Shown here: positions 35,320 to 47,500 of the stretch, piece after piece
Layout of the letters: the number at the start of each line of letters is the position of its first letter
Position numbering within the stretch: position 1 is the stretch's first letter
DNA from: Verticillium longisporum
Lineage: Eukaryota; Ascomycota; Sordariomycetes; Glomerellales; Plectosphaerellaceae
Length of the DNA: 64,000 nt
NCBI GenBank assembly: GCA_019188255.1
Contig: JAETXT010000002.1
Span: 1,922,001-1,986,000 of the forward strand
Reading direction: 5' to 3'
The notes under the pieces: model-generated
Databases searched by the model: none
What the model was told of the DNA's origin: nothing
The model's input: only the letters and a program-made list of their open reading frames with translations
Program-made: the position numbers and the translations under genes

Positions 35320-37516
35320 ATGGCGCCCCCTCGGTCAAACCGGGCTCCAGCCTCTGCTCCCAAGGGACCGTCTCGGGGCGGTATCCAGAAGCGTGGACGG
35401 GCAGGACGGGTTGATCAGGACGGTGATCTTGATATGGACTCTGCCGCGGCTCGCCGTGCGGCCAGACCTGCCCGGAACGAACCCACCGCCGCTCGCCCTC
35501 AACGGGGCGCCCGAACAAATGCTGCCCCTGCTAAAAGCTCGGCACGAAACCACCAGGCTATCGCCCGCCATCTTGATGGCGAGGGCGCGGACCTGATCAC
35601 CAAGAAGAAAGCACAATCCGGTCCACTCGTTTGGCTAGATGTCAAGGGGTTGAAGGAGAGCAAGGCTTCCAGGAACAGGGATGGTGGAATAAGAGACCTC
35701 ATCTCGTTCATAGAGCGCAAGGCGCAGAGCGCCGGTCAGAGGACCAAGGGTGTCATGGTCTTGAAGGTATGTTGAGATATCGAAACACTGAAGGGAAGCA
35801 CATAGGGATGCCGAATGGTCCAGCTGGACCTCGTCAAAACGCCACGTTCGCCGCGACGCACGAGACAACAGCCCTCGTCCATACCGGCTGCTTATGCCCG
35901 AACCTCTCCCCTCGTGGTCCATGCCGTTATACGGGGAAACATCCTGCTAATGATCAGTAGCACAAACTCGTGAATGACATCGTCCAGATCGCCGCCACCA
36001 AGGAGAACGCCGAAGAATTCATCAAGGTCAACGGCTTCGTGTTTGCTGGTGCCAAGCTCGAAATCACCGATTCGGGCGGCTCTCTCGCTAAAGCCACCGA
36101 AGCCTCAGCAGCAGCACAGGATCTCAAGTCTAAACTTACCAGCATCATGTCACAGCGTTACCTAACCGAGAATAAACTCTTGAAGCTTGACGCCTTGAAC
36201 CAAGACCAGCAGCTCGTTGAGATGGGCGTTCTGGAGTCCAAGGATCGAGCTGAAAAGCTCGTGAAGGTCATGATGAAGATTTGTGACGACCTTTTCAAGA
36301 CGCCCAAGGACAAGATGGACAACATCCACAGCATCAGTCTCGCAAATAATGGCCTCGACGGTGTCGCCCAAGTCGAGGACATTGCAGAGACATTCCCAGA
36401 CCTCCTCAACCTCGATCTCAGCGGTAACAAAATCGCTACTCTCTCTGGTCTCATGCCATGGAAGGGCAGGCTTCGCAAGTTGGATACGCTCTACATAACC
36501 GACAACCCTATCGACATTGCCGATCTCAAGGTCCAAGCAGCGTTGCTGAAGTTCTTCCCCAAGCTCACCAACATCAACGGACAGCAATTCACACCTGAAC
36601 ACCTTGCCGAGTTGCAAAAGTTTACGAGACCGCGCCCTATTCCTCAACACGGCCCCGACTTCCGCGACGCCAATGGGATTGGCGAGAGCTTTCTGTTGGA
36701 GTTTTTCGTGGGATTCGACACAGATAGCCTTGGTCTACTGGCCAAGTACTACGACGACGACAGCCAATTTTCTCTCGCCGTGGATACGAACTCAATCCGC
36801 GACAAGGACGCCCCGCAGCCAATGTCCTGGTCAGCATACATCCCTAAGTCGAGGAATCTGACCAGGATCACGACCACTTCCGCGCGAGAAACGCGCCTGC
36901 TCAGCGGTCGCGAGATAATTCTCAAGACTTGGAACGAGCTTCCATCTACAAAGCACCCCGACATCAAAGCTGACACCACCAAGTACATTATGGATTGCCA
37001 TCTTCTTCCGGGCCTGGGTGATCCGACAGGCCAGACGGGTGCTTCTCTAGATGGTATGGTGCTCTCTGTCCATGGGCAGTTTGAAGAAATGGACAAGGCG
37101 TCCAACCAGCCAGGCCTCCGCAGCTTCTCGCGAAGCTTTGTTCTCGGTCCTGGGCGTCCAGGCAACAACCCCATTCGCGTTGTCAGTGACATGTTGTCTT
37201 TGCGAGCCTGGAATGCTCTGCCAAATGTGTTCGTCGCTGCTGCTGCTACCCCCGCCGCCGCGCCGCCGCCCGTTCCGGCCCAAGAGCAAGAGCTCCGTCA
37301 AGCGAAGATCCTGGAGCTATGCAAGCAAACCTCAATGACACCCGTCTACTCGGAAATGTGTCTCAACGACACTGCTTGGGACTTCGATCGCGCACTGGCT
37401 GTGTTCAATGAGAAAAAGGTAAGCGTTTCCCACACATCATGGTCATCAGAACGGAGCGCTAATTTCATTGCTCTTATCAGGCACAGCTTCCTGCCGAGGC
37501 TTTCGCTGTGGTGTAG
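35320..37516 (+). CDS. MEX67: mRNA export factor Mex67 (TAP/NXF1 family)
   Basis: With Mtr2, Mex67 ferries mRNPs through the nuclear pore. Exons are 35320-35766, 35961-37418 and 37481-37516 (introns 194 and 62 nt), giving 646 residues. The N-terminus (MAPPRSNRAPASAP) is basic, Arg/Ala/Pro-rich. An RNP-type fold follows, then leucine-rich repeats (LLNLDLSGNKIATL, LDTLYITDNPI). An NTF2-like domain comes next, from about FLLEFFVGFDTDS to NNPIRVVSDMLSLR, with MVLSVHGQF inside it. The C-terminal UBA-like TAP-C domain (QTSMTPVYSEMCLNDTAWDF) binds FG nucleoporins and is completed by the tiny last exon ending LPAEAFAVV. Intron 1 ends GATCAGTAG; using TAG rather than the earlier CAG avoids a stop. The frame is intact. 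It shares its upstream region with MPH1. Confidence 0.96.
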
Positions 37517-40500
37517 CAACATCACACCTAAGGGCATAGTCATGAGCTAGTACCCTCGTTAGATCAGAGACGACTCTGAAAACCCAACCCAGCCCAGGAC
37601 CTGATGGTTGCGGACTAGGCTACATGTCGAACGGAAGAGTTTCAGTTCAACCAAACGATCGGAGGGGGAAGAAGACAGGTATCCTTTGAAGGGAATGAAC
37701 GCAGACGAACAACTCCACGACTCGCATGCTGTAACGTCCCCGCTGCTGCGGAACATGTGAATAGTTATGGACATCGATATTATATACACAACGATCCTCC
37801 GGTGCAGGAGGTCATGGGAAGGGAGATGGGAGGCTTGCTGTAGGTGGTTGAGTGTACATCAAATACCAAAACATATTGAGAGCGGCGTCTCGATCGTTCA
37901 ACCAGAAAACACCCCATGTGCATTGTTCGCTGCGTGACATGCATATGCTCAAGATCCCAAGTGCGGCGGTTAATGTGACGTCGAGCTGTTGGCGCTGTGA
38001 TGCCCACGTGGAAACATGCTCCAGCGGCTACGCAACGACAGACTGGCCAAGATTCTTCAGCAGCCACAATTATGGAATCACTGCAAGGTGGCCAGCACTT
38101 GGGTCTGATGATAAGGTTAAAGATTGCACAGTCCCACCAATGGGGAATGAGAAGTCGATCTTTGGGGCGATGGAGGTTTGAGCCGCGCGGGTTTTCTGTG
38201 GTTGGGTATGTGGTTGGGGTATGGTGGGGAGACCACGCCCAGTGAGGCTGGCGGGAGTAGGCGGGTGAGTGGAGAGGGAGCGTCAGCTGCGATGCAAGTC
38301 ATGAAAGGCGCGATCGATTTGATGGTTGCGATTGCGATGGCGACTTTGGCTGGCACATTGGTTGCTAGCAACGCCACAATGGCCCATACATCCCTTTAGT
38401 GCCCAAATTGGGCCTCAGTACTTCGTATGATCGACAGCCGAGTGGCAGAAATATATGTCGCCAATTGAATCAAAGGACATAGCGAACTGTATATCTATAT
38501 GCCTGTACGTTACCTATGTTTCACAGACGTAGTACCTGCTTAGATGTACATCAAAGCTCTTTAGGCAGGCGGTGATCACTGTATGTACTGAGGCCAAATT
38601 TGGGCACTCAAGGGATGAATGGGTGTGCTGACAAAACACTATGGGTTTGGGACGCGTTGATGTTTTTCGGTTATCTCCACAACAGCATAGACCATTCAGC
38701 AACTGGATACGTAGCAGCGGATCTCTCGGATGGCCTCAACCAGCAGGCCGCATAAAACCGAGGCGCGGTGCGGGGATGATTAATGCAAACAGCCGGCTGC
38801 TCCCAGCCTGGGCGCCTCATCCTCACCGTTGGGATACCCCGAACTTCAATTGCCCCAGATGGAGCATCGAGACGACTAAGGTGTCACGTATCACGAAGAC
38901 GTGTTCCCATGAGTCTGCGCGAGTCGAGCATGGCAAGGAGAACTAGATCGACATGGGACTCCATCATCGAAATGATCCAGACGGCATCTCGCACTAAACG
39001 TGAACAACGCACGATGAGGTGGACAGGCCGTCCATCCGTGGTAGAACAATGGAAGCCACTCGAGTTCGAGGCCTGCTGCCTCAGTGCCAAGCAGCAATGA
39101 TAATTTCTTCTCTTTTCGGGCGCAATGCTCGGTCCTCCTGCCACAGTCATACTTTTCGGAATACAAGTATTGCCCCACGGACGAGGGGACCCCGAGGCGA
39201 ACTCTTTGATAACGTGGGCTGGCGTGCTGACATGGCGTGGCAGCTCTTTGACAAGTGTGCACTGACTAACACTGGGGGCCGGGGGGACGATGGGAGTGGC
39301 CTACGGTGAGGCTGGAACTCGGAGACGAGGGAGGGAGAGGGTAGCCACGCCGTGAGTATTGGACGCCCCTCCTTCTTTCGTCCTGCTGTCCGGGCCATGG
39401 TCGTCGGAGCGGACTCCCGAAAAGAACAGGCGTTGCAGGGCTCCTCAGACGCAGCGAACGATGCACGAGGTGCAAGGTCTCCTAGCCCAAGGACCGACTG
39501 AAAGAGGTCAGGCACATGCTGAAGGGGAAGGAATCAGTGCATTTAAGGCAAGACGTGAGCTTTCGATGGCCCACCATAACCTAGGTACCTAGTTGAAGAG
39601 CAAGATTCCCCCCTACTGGAAGACTCGCGCAGGTGCTGGGCAGCGATGAGGGCTACAAAGTGGCTGAGGCCCAACCGGCATGGTTGTCGCGCGATGTGGA
39701 ATGGGTGTGGGACGAGCAGCAGTTTAGGGAGGCGCGTGCTTCTACATGGGGGGTTGCAATGGCTGGTTGCTTTGGCCATTCTCGAGGCGATCAAGCAATG
39801 GAAATGGTATCTGCGGTGAAGGCACGATGCTCATCAGGTGCCAGAAATTGGGAGAAGGACGATATGCTGGGATGATTTTATGCGTTGCGAAATTTTGCGC
39901 GACACGACACATCGTTGTAGGCCAAATTGAGATCACCAGTTTGGCAAACAGACCAGAGAAGGTTTCCATGGTGTGGTTCAGCTTCCACAGTGCACCACAG
40001 TCGAAGAAATCAGTTGGTCGAGGCACCCAGATGGAGTGCCCAATAAGCAGCAGCTTGTCGGTGACAGGGGCACCGACAGGGTACCTGGGCTGGTCAGACT
40101 AGCTCAGGGGCCATGGCGGCAGGTGGACGATGGTGTGTTTCACTGAGAAGCCGCTCAGTGGAGGAACGGGTTCTCATCCAACAGCCAATCACATGTGCCA
40201 CATCTCACGTTCTCCCCAGGCTGTCGCCGTTCCTCCCTCAATCGCGCGCCCTCGCTCTCCTACACAGCACCTTCATGGGAGAGACGCGCGGGTGGGGCGT
40301 TGTCGGAAGGAGATTTGGGATGTGGCTCGTTTGATTGCAATGACGACAGACTGCTGACACATCGATGTGATGCACAACGCAACGTGAGTGTAAAGAACAA
40401 AGAAACAGAGTCTGAGTGAGGTGACATGCCGGTATTCTCGACAGCAATCGTACACACGCGAGACGGAGGACTTGAAAGACGGCAGGTCGGTGTGACCAGA

Positions 40501-41970
40501 AGCTACCATATCCCTACTTCCTGCATGCACGACTTGATGCAGTGTCAGTCCCTTCGCCCCGAGCCCCCTTCCAACCATCGTGGACAGAGGACTTGGACAC
40601 GAACTGGACCAAAGACACAACAGCGAGCAGAGGAACGCCTTCTCGTTTCTCGACGAGGCGCTGCTGCTATTGTTGTACACGGGCCTTGCCCGGTTTTGAC
40701 TAGCTCCAACGGGGTTGCGCCAATGCCAGGCACGGAAATGCATTGCAGCGCTCATTGGCCCCAGGTGCTCCCACCCCTTTTCCAGAGCCTTGGCTTTCCA
40801 GGGCCCCCTCCGGGGTGGGCTTGCCGCACGAAGCACGCTTCACCGGTTTGGACCCTCAGGTGCCCACTGTCGATCCCCGCTACGAGTTCTCATTCGCCCA
40901 AGCCCGCGCTGCGTCAAAGCCTCCCGGTCCCCTGCCCCTGCCTCTGTTCGTGTTTCCTCGTTTGTGCCAACCCTGACCTCGCAGATGGGAAGATGGCTGT
41001 GGAGGTCTTCCAGGAGGAGGCAGGTGCCTGAGAGGCAGGAGGTAAACGACCCACGGCCTGTCAACTCTTGTCGCTGTCTCACCAAGCCTGCTCGACGGGG
41101 GGTCTTGCCAGTGCTGCGAGGAGTCTTGCTTCGCCTGCCCCTTGCCTTCTCCGCCTGGTCTCGCTTCGCAGGTGCTCAACTCCGTCCCGCCTCCTCTCTT
41201 TCTGTCCACCGGTCTTTCCGTCACTTCTTCCCGACTCGAGGTACATCGTCACACCGCGACCGCGATTGTTGTCGCTGCTGTTCATCGTCTGGCACGTTGA
41301 TTGATCTCGTCGACCCAAGTCATTCATTGTTCACTTGCTCTTGATCTTCCGTCCTCGCGCCAACCATCCTTCGATTCTCTCACCAAAAACACGACGACAA
41401 ACCACGCCACATAGCCTTGGTCTCGTCTTGATCCAGAACCGAGCGTCCTCGTCTCGACACCATTGCCTGGGAAAAAAAACCAAGCAAACGCTGGCTAGCC
41501 CGCAGACTCCTTACCATTCCGACATATAGTCGTCTGACAACATCGTTCATCCCACCAAAATCTGTGGACGCCAATCCCCTCAGAGTTCAGGAGACGACCA
41601 GGTCCTTCAGAGCCCAGCCGACCTGACCAGCCCTCTCCCTTACTCGGCGGGCTTTTTCAAACGAGAAACTTGTTCCGTCGATCATCCTCCGAGACCACGC
41701 CGCTCCTCTTACGACAACTGTAGTGTGGTGTCTCGCGCGCCCTCGACCTATTTTGTTTTTCCCGATCAACTGAGCCTTGACGGTCTCGGAATCAGTGCTG
41801 GTGCTCTTCAGAAACCCACCCGACACTCACTACTGGTACGTTTGGTCGTCTGGTCTGCCCTGTTGGCTTCAGACACATCGTCTGTCAACTGTTGCTCATT
41901 TATGCGAAGCTACTTCCTACTCATCCTTCGGACGACAAGCCTCGACGTCCGACGACCGCTTCGTCCCTGA
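37517..41970. other. Gene-poor interval (4.4 kb)
   Basis: No gene is recognised on either strand. Frames are short, overlapping and compositionally biased. From about 40850 to 41970 the top strand is C/T-rich, which fits a long promoter/leader for the downstream Kelch-like gene. A CCTAGGTACCTAG word is present near 39582. Confidence 0.5.
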
Positions 41971-44526
41971 GGCCCGCCAGAGTTTCACCTGATCAAGTCC
42001 TTGCTGTCATCCCCGCAATGCAATACTAGGTCCATCGGGATATCACTGAGGTATTCGTCCTCAACACTCTTTCGCACTTTCCCAGCGACGTCCGCACTTC
42101 TGACCCAGGACTCGACTCGAACCGACAAATTGTCGGTTCCTGTGCCCGAGGTCCCCCTCGACCACATATGCTCCACCATCTGGGGCAACACACTTTACAC
42201 CTTCTCGACTGGTGCTTTCCAGGCTTTGCCTTTGAAGCAAGGAGCGAAATGGGAGAAGCTCAAGTCTGGCACGCCTGTCGACGGCGCCCAATGCGTGGGC
42301 ACCCCAACCGCATTGTGGGTTGTAGGAGGCCAGTCATCAGAAGCAGGCTACACTGGCCTTCAAAAGTACACTTACTCAACAGGCACGTGGGAAGTCATCA
42401 ACGCCCAGGAGCCTGTCGCTAAGAATCGCAAGTGGCATGGTGCCGCCTACCTCCCTGCCACCGATCAGATCATCACTTATGCCGGCACCGTCGATGGCGC
42501 TCAGCATAATTCGGACCAAACTTTCACCATCAGGGCTTCAGCGCCATATGACGTGCAGGCCTACCCATCCGGGGCGACGCCCGCCCAGAACCCCATCCTG
42601 CTACCTTGGTCTGACAGGCAGGTTGTCATGGTTGGCGGCGCTGCCGCAAACACAAGGGTTATGCTGTTCAGCCCAGAGACATCCTGGATCGATGCTGGTG
42701 TTACTCTGGCCGAACCTATCCCCAAGGATATTTCCGTGGTCAAGGCTATCATGGTTAACGGAGATGACGGTTCGAAGAATCTAATGACTTTCGACCTGAG
42801 CGAGATTCCCAACAAGGTCAACCGCATGGTCCTGCAAGGTGCCGGCGGCGCCCCTGTTACCATCTCGTCCGCCATTTCTGGTCGCGACGAGGGCAGCAGG
42901 AGTGCTGTTGAACACGACACCGATGTTACTCGACGAGACCTCACTGTGGCAAACTGGCCTTCTTACAACGATACCCTCGCACCCCTCATCACTCGCGTCA
43001 ACTTTGCCATTGCACAGAACTCGGACGGCCTAGTCGTTCTTGCGGGAGGAAATCCTAACACATCTTTGAGCATGTTTAATGTTCGCGAGAACACTTGGGA
43101 GGACACATCTCGCGCCTTTGCTACAGATCAAGAAGTTTTGTCCGATGACAAGTCCAGCACCTCCAGCTCGGCCGAATCTACGAGTGCCTCTGCAAGTGCT
43201 TCATCCTCATCGGATGCTTCTTCTACCGAGGCATCGACACTCAATACCTCTACGTCGATTTCGGAGTCCATCCTTGCATCTTCAACCGGAGCCTCTGAGG
43301 CGTCCTTGGTTTCCGTCTCTGCTTCCGCTACTGCCACCGAGTCGGGTGGAGTGGCCGCCGCCGCTGCTGCCGGAGGCAGTGGTCTAAATGCCAATGCCAT
43401 TCTTGGCATAGTTCTCGGCACCATTACAGCTGCAATGATTCTCCTAGGCCTTGCTCTGTTCTGTCTTCGCCGAAAGAGGATCCAGCGACAGAACCTCGAG
43501 TCCGGTAACCTGGCCCGCGCCGCCAGCAGCGCTCGCGTGCGGGAGAAGGGTCAGCCTTCCGAGTTCGCCAAGGAGATCGCCGTCGGCGACGACGACGACC
43601 TCCGCTCTCCCGCAAGCCCACCCTCTCGCGGCCACTTCCACGGCCATCAACCTTCCAACTCGCAGAGCTCCTTTTCGTCCATGGCTATTCTCATGGGTCA
43701 GATCAATGGGCACAAGAATGGCCACGACAAGAAGCACAGCACCGCTAGTAGTAGTATGTTTGGAAAGGGGTTCAAGTCATCCATCAGCAAGCCCATGCCT
43801 CAGATGAACGACCACCCAGCTCTGCAGAACGAAGGCCGCTCATTGACAGGAGACGAGAAAGGCGTTTCCTTCGCAGCCAACACGGGTGGACAGCCAAGGC
43901 CTGGCCCTCCACCTGGTGTCGCTTCTGACCCTGACGGTTTGCGACGAAGCTCTGGTTGGAACAGGTACTGGTCTGGCGGCAGTGCGCTGAATGTCCTCGG
44001 GTTCGGTGGCCAGAAGCGTATGACGACGGATTCGGACCAAAGCTCGCACTACTCGAACAGGAACCGCATCACCCAGGACTCCGCCACCGTACCACCGCTG
44101 AACTTTGAAGGCAGACCGCAGATGAACCGTGTTATGTCAGGCAGCCCCACCGTTTCAAACTATCCCAACAAGTTCCGTTTGGACCCTGAAATGTCTGGCA
44201 AGATTGAGCGACCTGTATCAGCCGCGTCGTCAGGATACTCTAGCGGCGTCCCGGAAAGCGTGCGCGAGACATGGGATCCTCTCTCAGACAAGAAGCCTTG
44301 GGGTACCGAGCGGGCACCCAGCAGTGCCTACAGCGAAAGCTTCTATCACCCCACATCTCTGGCGCCAAGCTCGCGGCAGCCGCCCCCTCCCCCTCCTGTT
44401 CCTGACGGCCTTAGCAAGCAGCCGCAACTCGCCATGGCCACGACCTCAACAGACATGAGCTGGCTCAATCTTGGCGACTTCCACAAGAACAACGGTGGCT
44501 ACGACGCCAACGAGTCTCGAGTATAA
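41971..44526 (+). CDS. Kelch-like beta-propeller membrane protein, N-terminus unresolved
   Basis: The frame is open from 41971 (after TGA 41968-41970) to TAA at 44524-44526, but contains no ATG before the propeller, so a first exon with the start and signal peptide is missing from this model. The ectodomain has Kelch-like blades (LWVVGGQSSEAGY, WHGAAYLPATDQI, VVMVGGAAANTRV, LVVLAGGNPNTSLSMF) spaced by tryptophan strands. A Ser/Thr-rich stalk follows, then Ala/Gly residues and one transmembrane helix (AILGIVLGTITAAMILLG) with a basic stop-transfer CLRRKRIQR. The cytoplasmic tail of about 340 residues is Ser/Pro-rich, with a polyproline stretch. The layout suggests a plasma-membrane or wall-facing surface protein. 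An ATG at 41908 (MRSYFLLILR) is in the same frame but stopped at 41968. Function unknown. Confidence 0.83.
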   Translation, partial: GPPEFHLIKSLLSSPQCNTRSIGISLRYSSSTLFRTFPATSALLTQDSTRTDKLSVPVPEVPLDHICSTIWGNTLYTFSTGAFQALPLKQGAKWEKLKSGTPVDGAQCVGTPTALWVVGGQSSEAGYTGLQKYTYSTGTWEVINAQEPVAKNRKWHGAAYLPATDQIITYAGTVDGAQHNSDQTFTIRASAPYDVQAYPSGATPAQNPILLPWSDRQVVMVGGAAANTRVMLFSPETSWIDAGVTLAEPIPKDISVVKAIMVNGDDGSKNLMTFDLSEIPNKVNRMVLQGAGGAPVTISSAISGRDEGSRSAVEHDTDVTRRDLTVANWPSYNDTLAPLITRVNFAIAQNSDGLVVLAGGNPNTSLSMFNVRENTWEDTSRAFATDQEVLSDDKSSTSSSAESTSASASASSSSDASSTEASTLNTSTSISESILASSTGASEASLVSVSASATATESGGVAAAAAAGGSGLNANAILGIVLGTITAAMILLGLALFCLRRKRIQRQNLESGNLARAASSARVREKGQPSEFAKEIAVGDDDDLRSPASPPSRGHFHGHQPSNSQSSFSSMAILMGQINGHKNGHDKKHSTASSSMFGKGFKSSISKPMPQMNDHPALQNEGRSLTGDEKGVSFAANTGGQPRPGPPPGVASDPDGLRRSSGWNRYWSGGSALNVLGFGGQKRMTTDSDQSSHYSNRNRITQDSATVPPLNFEGRPQMNRVMSGSPTVSNYPNKFRLDPEMSGKIERPVSAASSGYSSGVPESVRETWDPLSDKKPWGTERAPSSAYSESFYHPTSLAPSSRQPPPPPPVPDGLSKQPQLAMATTSTDMSWLNLGDFHKNNGGYDANESRV

Positions 44527-47500
44527 ATTACCTATCTCAACGAAATGTACGAAAAAGGAGGGGTTTTACCTGCAACTCGTTGCACCAGGCTTCTCAGGGT
44601 CACCAAAACCCACGAGCGGCTTGCGGCGCATTGACGAATCACTCGCATGATGATCATCTCTTGTCTATTTCTCTACCGCCTTTGCCATCTTATACCCAGG
44701 TATTTGTTTACATCGTTCCGGAGCATCTTTTTAGCAACGGGGGCAGCGAGGGCGGCGGCGTCTTGTCGCCCTCGCCGCATGCACACATCGACCATAGACG
44801 GCATAGAGGAGGACCACCATAAAAGTTCCGCCCCCAATCACTCTCGCTTTTCGCCTCTCTCGGCGTTTCATCAGTCACTCGACTACCACTTTCGCTATTC
44901 GAACCACACGAAGCGCAGCAAGCCAGCGTCTTTCTGTCCCACAACAACGCATTGTCCAGCCAGCATAATCAGCAGCTCGACTTTCCTTCACTCATCTCTT
45001 GAACATATCTCTCCACATCTTCCAATCTCGCTGTCTCTCTTCATCTTTCTTTTTCGCGGTGAATCCAAACCGCCGCTTTTCTGTACAAATTCCGTCACTC
45101 TTTTCTTCTGTCTCCGTCAGCTTAGAACCCCAGAGACCGCCAGGGCCGGTCATTCGTTTCCCGTCGGTCCTTCCCATGATACCAAACTCCTGCTATCAGC
45201 CCGCCTATTACCAAATGTGCGATTTTGCTTTCCCTGCTTTGCTTGTTTAAATGTAATTACTCTCTGAGAGATCCCCGGGGGAGGATGAAGCGGATGAAGG
45301 TTGCGCTCTGATGCCAGTGCGTGTAACCTGGTTGGCAGTGAAGGTGGAGGTGCGGAAGGCGGAAAGTGATTGAATAAGGGGAAGGGGAAGCGCAGCAGTT
45401 GGTGGATATGTGTGAAGTAGCTATCTGTGCTTAATTCACGGCTTTCCAAGTTAAATGTGTTCGTTTTGATGTGTAAATTCTAATTGCGACGAGGATGTAT
45501 GACGTGAAACCTTGAGTACAAGTCACATTTCTCATACATATCACACCTCGCGGGTGGGTCTTCTTCGTGGCCAGTTGGGCATCGTGCCGCGGGCTCTCGT
45601 GTCTGAGAGCAGACCAACCCAACTTTTATGGCCGTCTCTCAAGAGCGTGATCGTCGACACGTCTCAAAATACAGCGTTGTCGAAGCTTCCCCAAGCCCGC
45701 CCGGTTACACACGGGCTTTCAGAGGGACCTTGCTTCCAGGACGCGGTCCAAACCCGTTTCTGCAGACCCAGTCTCGCACCCATCGTGGATCACATGTCGA
45801 ACTCGGCCGAAAACCCACTCTACCTAACGGTACTGAGAGCATACTACTGTCCTCATCCCAGCAACTTTGGATGGCTCGGAAAGAGAGGGGCGCGAAATGG
45901 GAGTCCAGGTGTAACGAAGCGGAGTCCGTCCGCGGCATCGTTACCCGACCTTGCTTCCGATTTCCACGGACGCGTCCAGACGGAGGAGAGGTCCTAAAAG
46001 GCACAAAGGCGCGAGACAAGGGGTCGTGAGTGGGTGCTAGGTGCGCGACCGCGTCGGATTAGGTCAGCACAGGACTGAGCCTCAAGCCCGTCTTCCCCAG
46101 ATTTCAATCCCCCCTCCCATTCAACGTCAGTTCGCCCGCCAGAGGGCAGTTGGCGGGCGATGCGGATGACCATCGGTGCACGCTCTGGCGTGCGCTCCGT
46201 CATCGGTGCTGTATGATATGGGTCACGTCACTATCAGGCTCAAGGTTGAGTTAAATGGTCTTTTTTTCTTCGCTGTCTCGCAGTCCATTGAAATTTCGCA
46301 AGACAATAATCCGGAATTCGGCACGCTGGGGTACTCCACGGCTGAGAGGCGAGGAGGCGCGCACGTGGGCTAATCGTTGGGTGCAGTGGCATTCAAGGGG
46401 TAAAAAGAGGCGCGAGCCAAACTGGGACCCCCACAACGACACCATCACATCGACACCCTGGCGCAACGCCCTGTGATGCAGGGTTCATCATTCCTGATTA
46501 TGAAGAGAGGGGAGAGGGAAAAGTCGGGTGCATTGGGGGAGGCCGCTGCGTGGTTATTGCAGCGCTGCTTCTTTCCCCTGCCACAGCTCCGAGGAGGATC
46601 ATAGCTAAGTGGAACATGACGCGAGAGGCTTGAAGAAGCTCTTGCGGACGCATATAGTCGTCGGGCGATGGCTGTGCCGGCGAAGGGTTTCGGACCCTTG
46701 AGATCGGAATGTCAACGATAGGCTGGCTACTCGACTTGACCAGCGTTCACGATGCATGACGGTGATCTGGGGATTTGGCTTGTCACGGAGTGACCGACGT
46801 GGTGCAGGTGATGTGGGAGCCCGGAACCTAGTCGAGGGGTGGTCCGGTGATGACCTCTAGGTGGCGATCCTGTCTGCGCGTCACAGAAGGAGGGAGACAC
46901 AAGCTTCCTGCTGATGCTTATTATAGTGTGTTAAAGCCTCCAGGGCCGTCATATGCTAATACTGTGCCGCCACCTGCCATGTCATCGTGAAATATGCATG
47001 CTGTGCGTCACTTCGAGAACCTGACTTGGTAAATCATGGATCGTCAACCTGCATGGTATCGGCAAAACCTCAACACAGTCCTCACCTATTGACCAGAATC
47101 AGCCAACAGCTGACCGTTTCAGCTGATCTCGCCTTGCCTCATCCCGCCTGTCGCATAAGCCAGTAAGCTCGTAACCACCATGTCGGGTCGTCCTCTCCAC
47201 AACATGTCGTGGGGTGCAGTGCAGTAGTGACCCCAAGAAGGAAACACATTACTCCCGAGATGTCACTGTCTCGCGTTGCGCCATCGAATACTACCTACCT
47301 TGGCTTCAATGCCTGTGTTGTTTACTACCACTACCGAATCACATCGGACGAAGGATCGGCCATTCTCGCATCCATGTCGAACCACGCTCGAGAGCCGACG
47401 GCAAAGCCCGCGGCTGCCATGATTCGGTCCTTCCATTCAACCGTATGTCCCGCCGCGCTTGTACATTGGCCCCTGCAGGCGAAGTCTGATGAGAACTTCC

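Noticed and set aside
40426..41344. Overlapping frames of about 200 codons on the + strand
   Set aside because: Two frames of one strand and the opposite strand are all open in C/T-rich DNA, so openness means little here.
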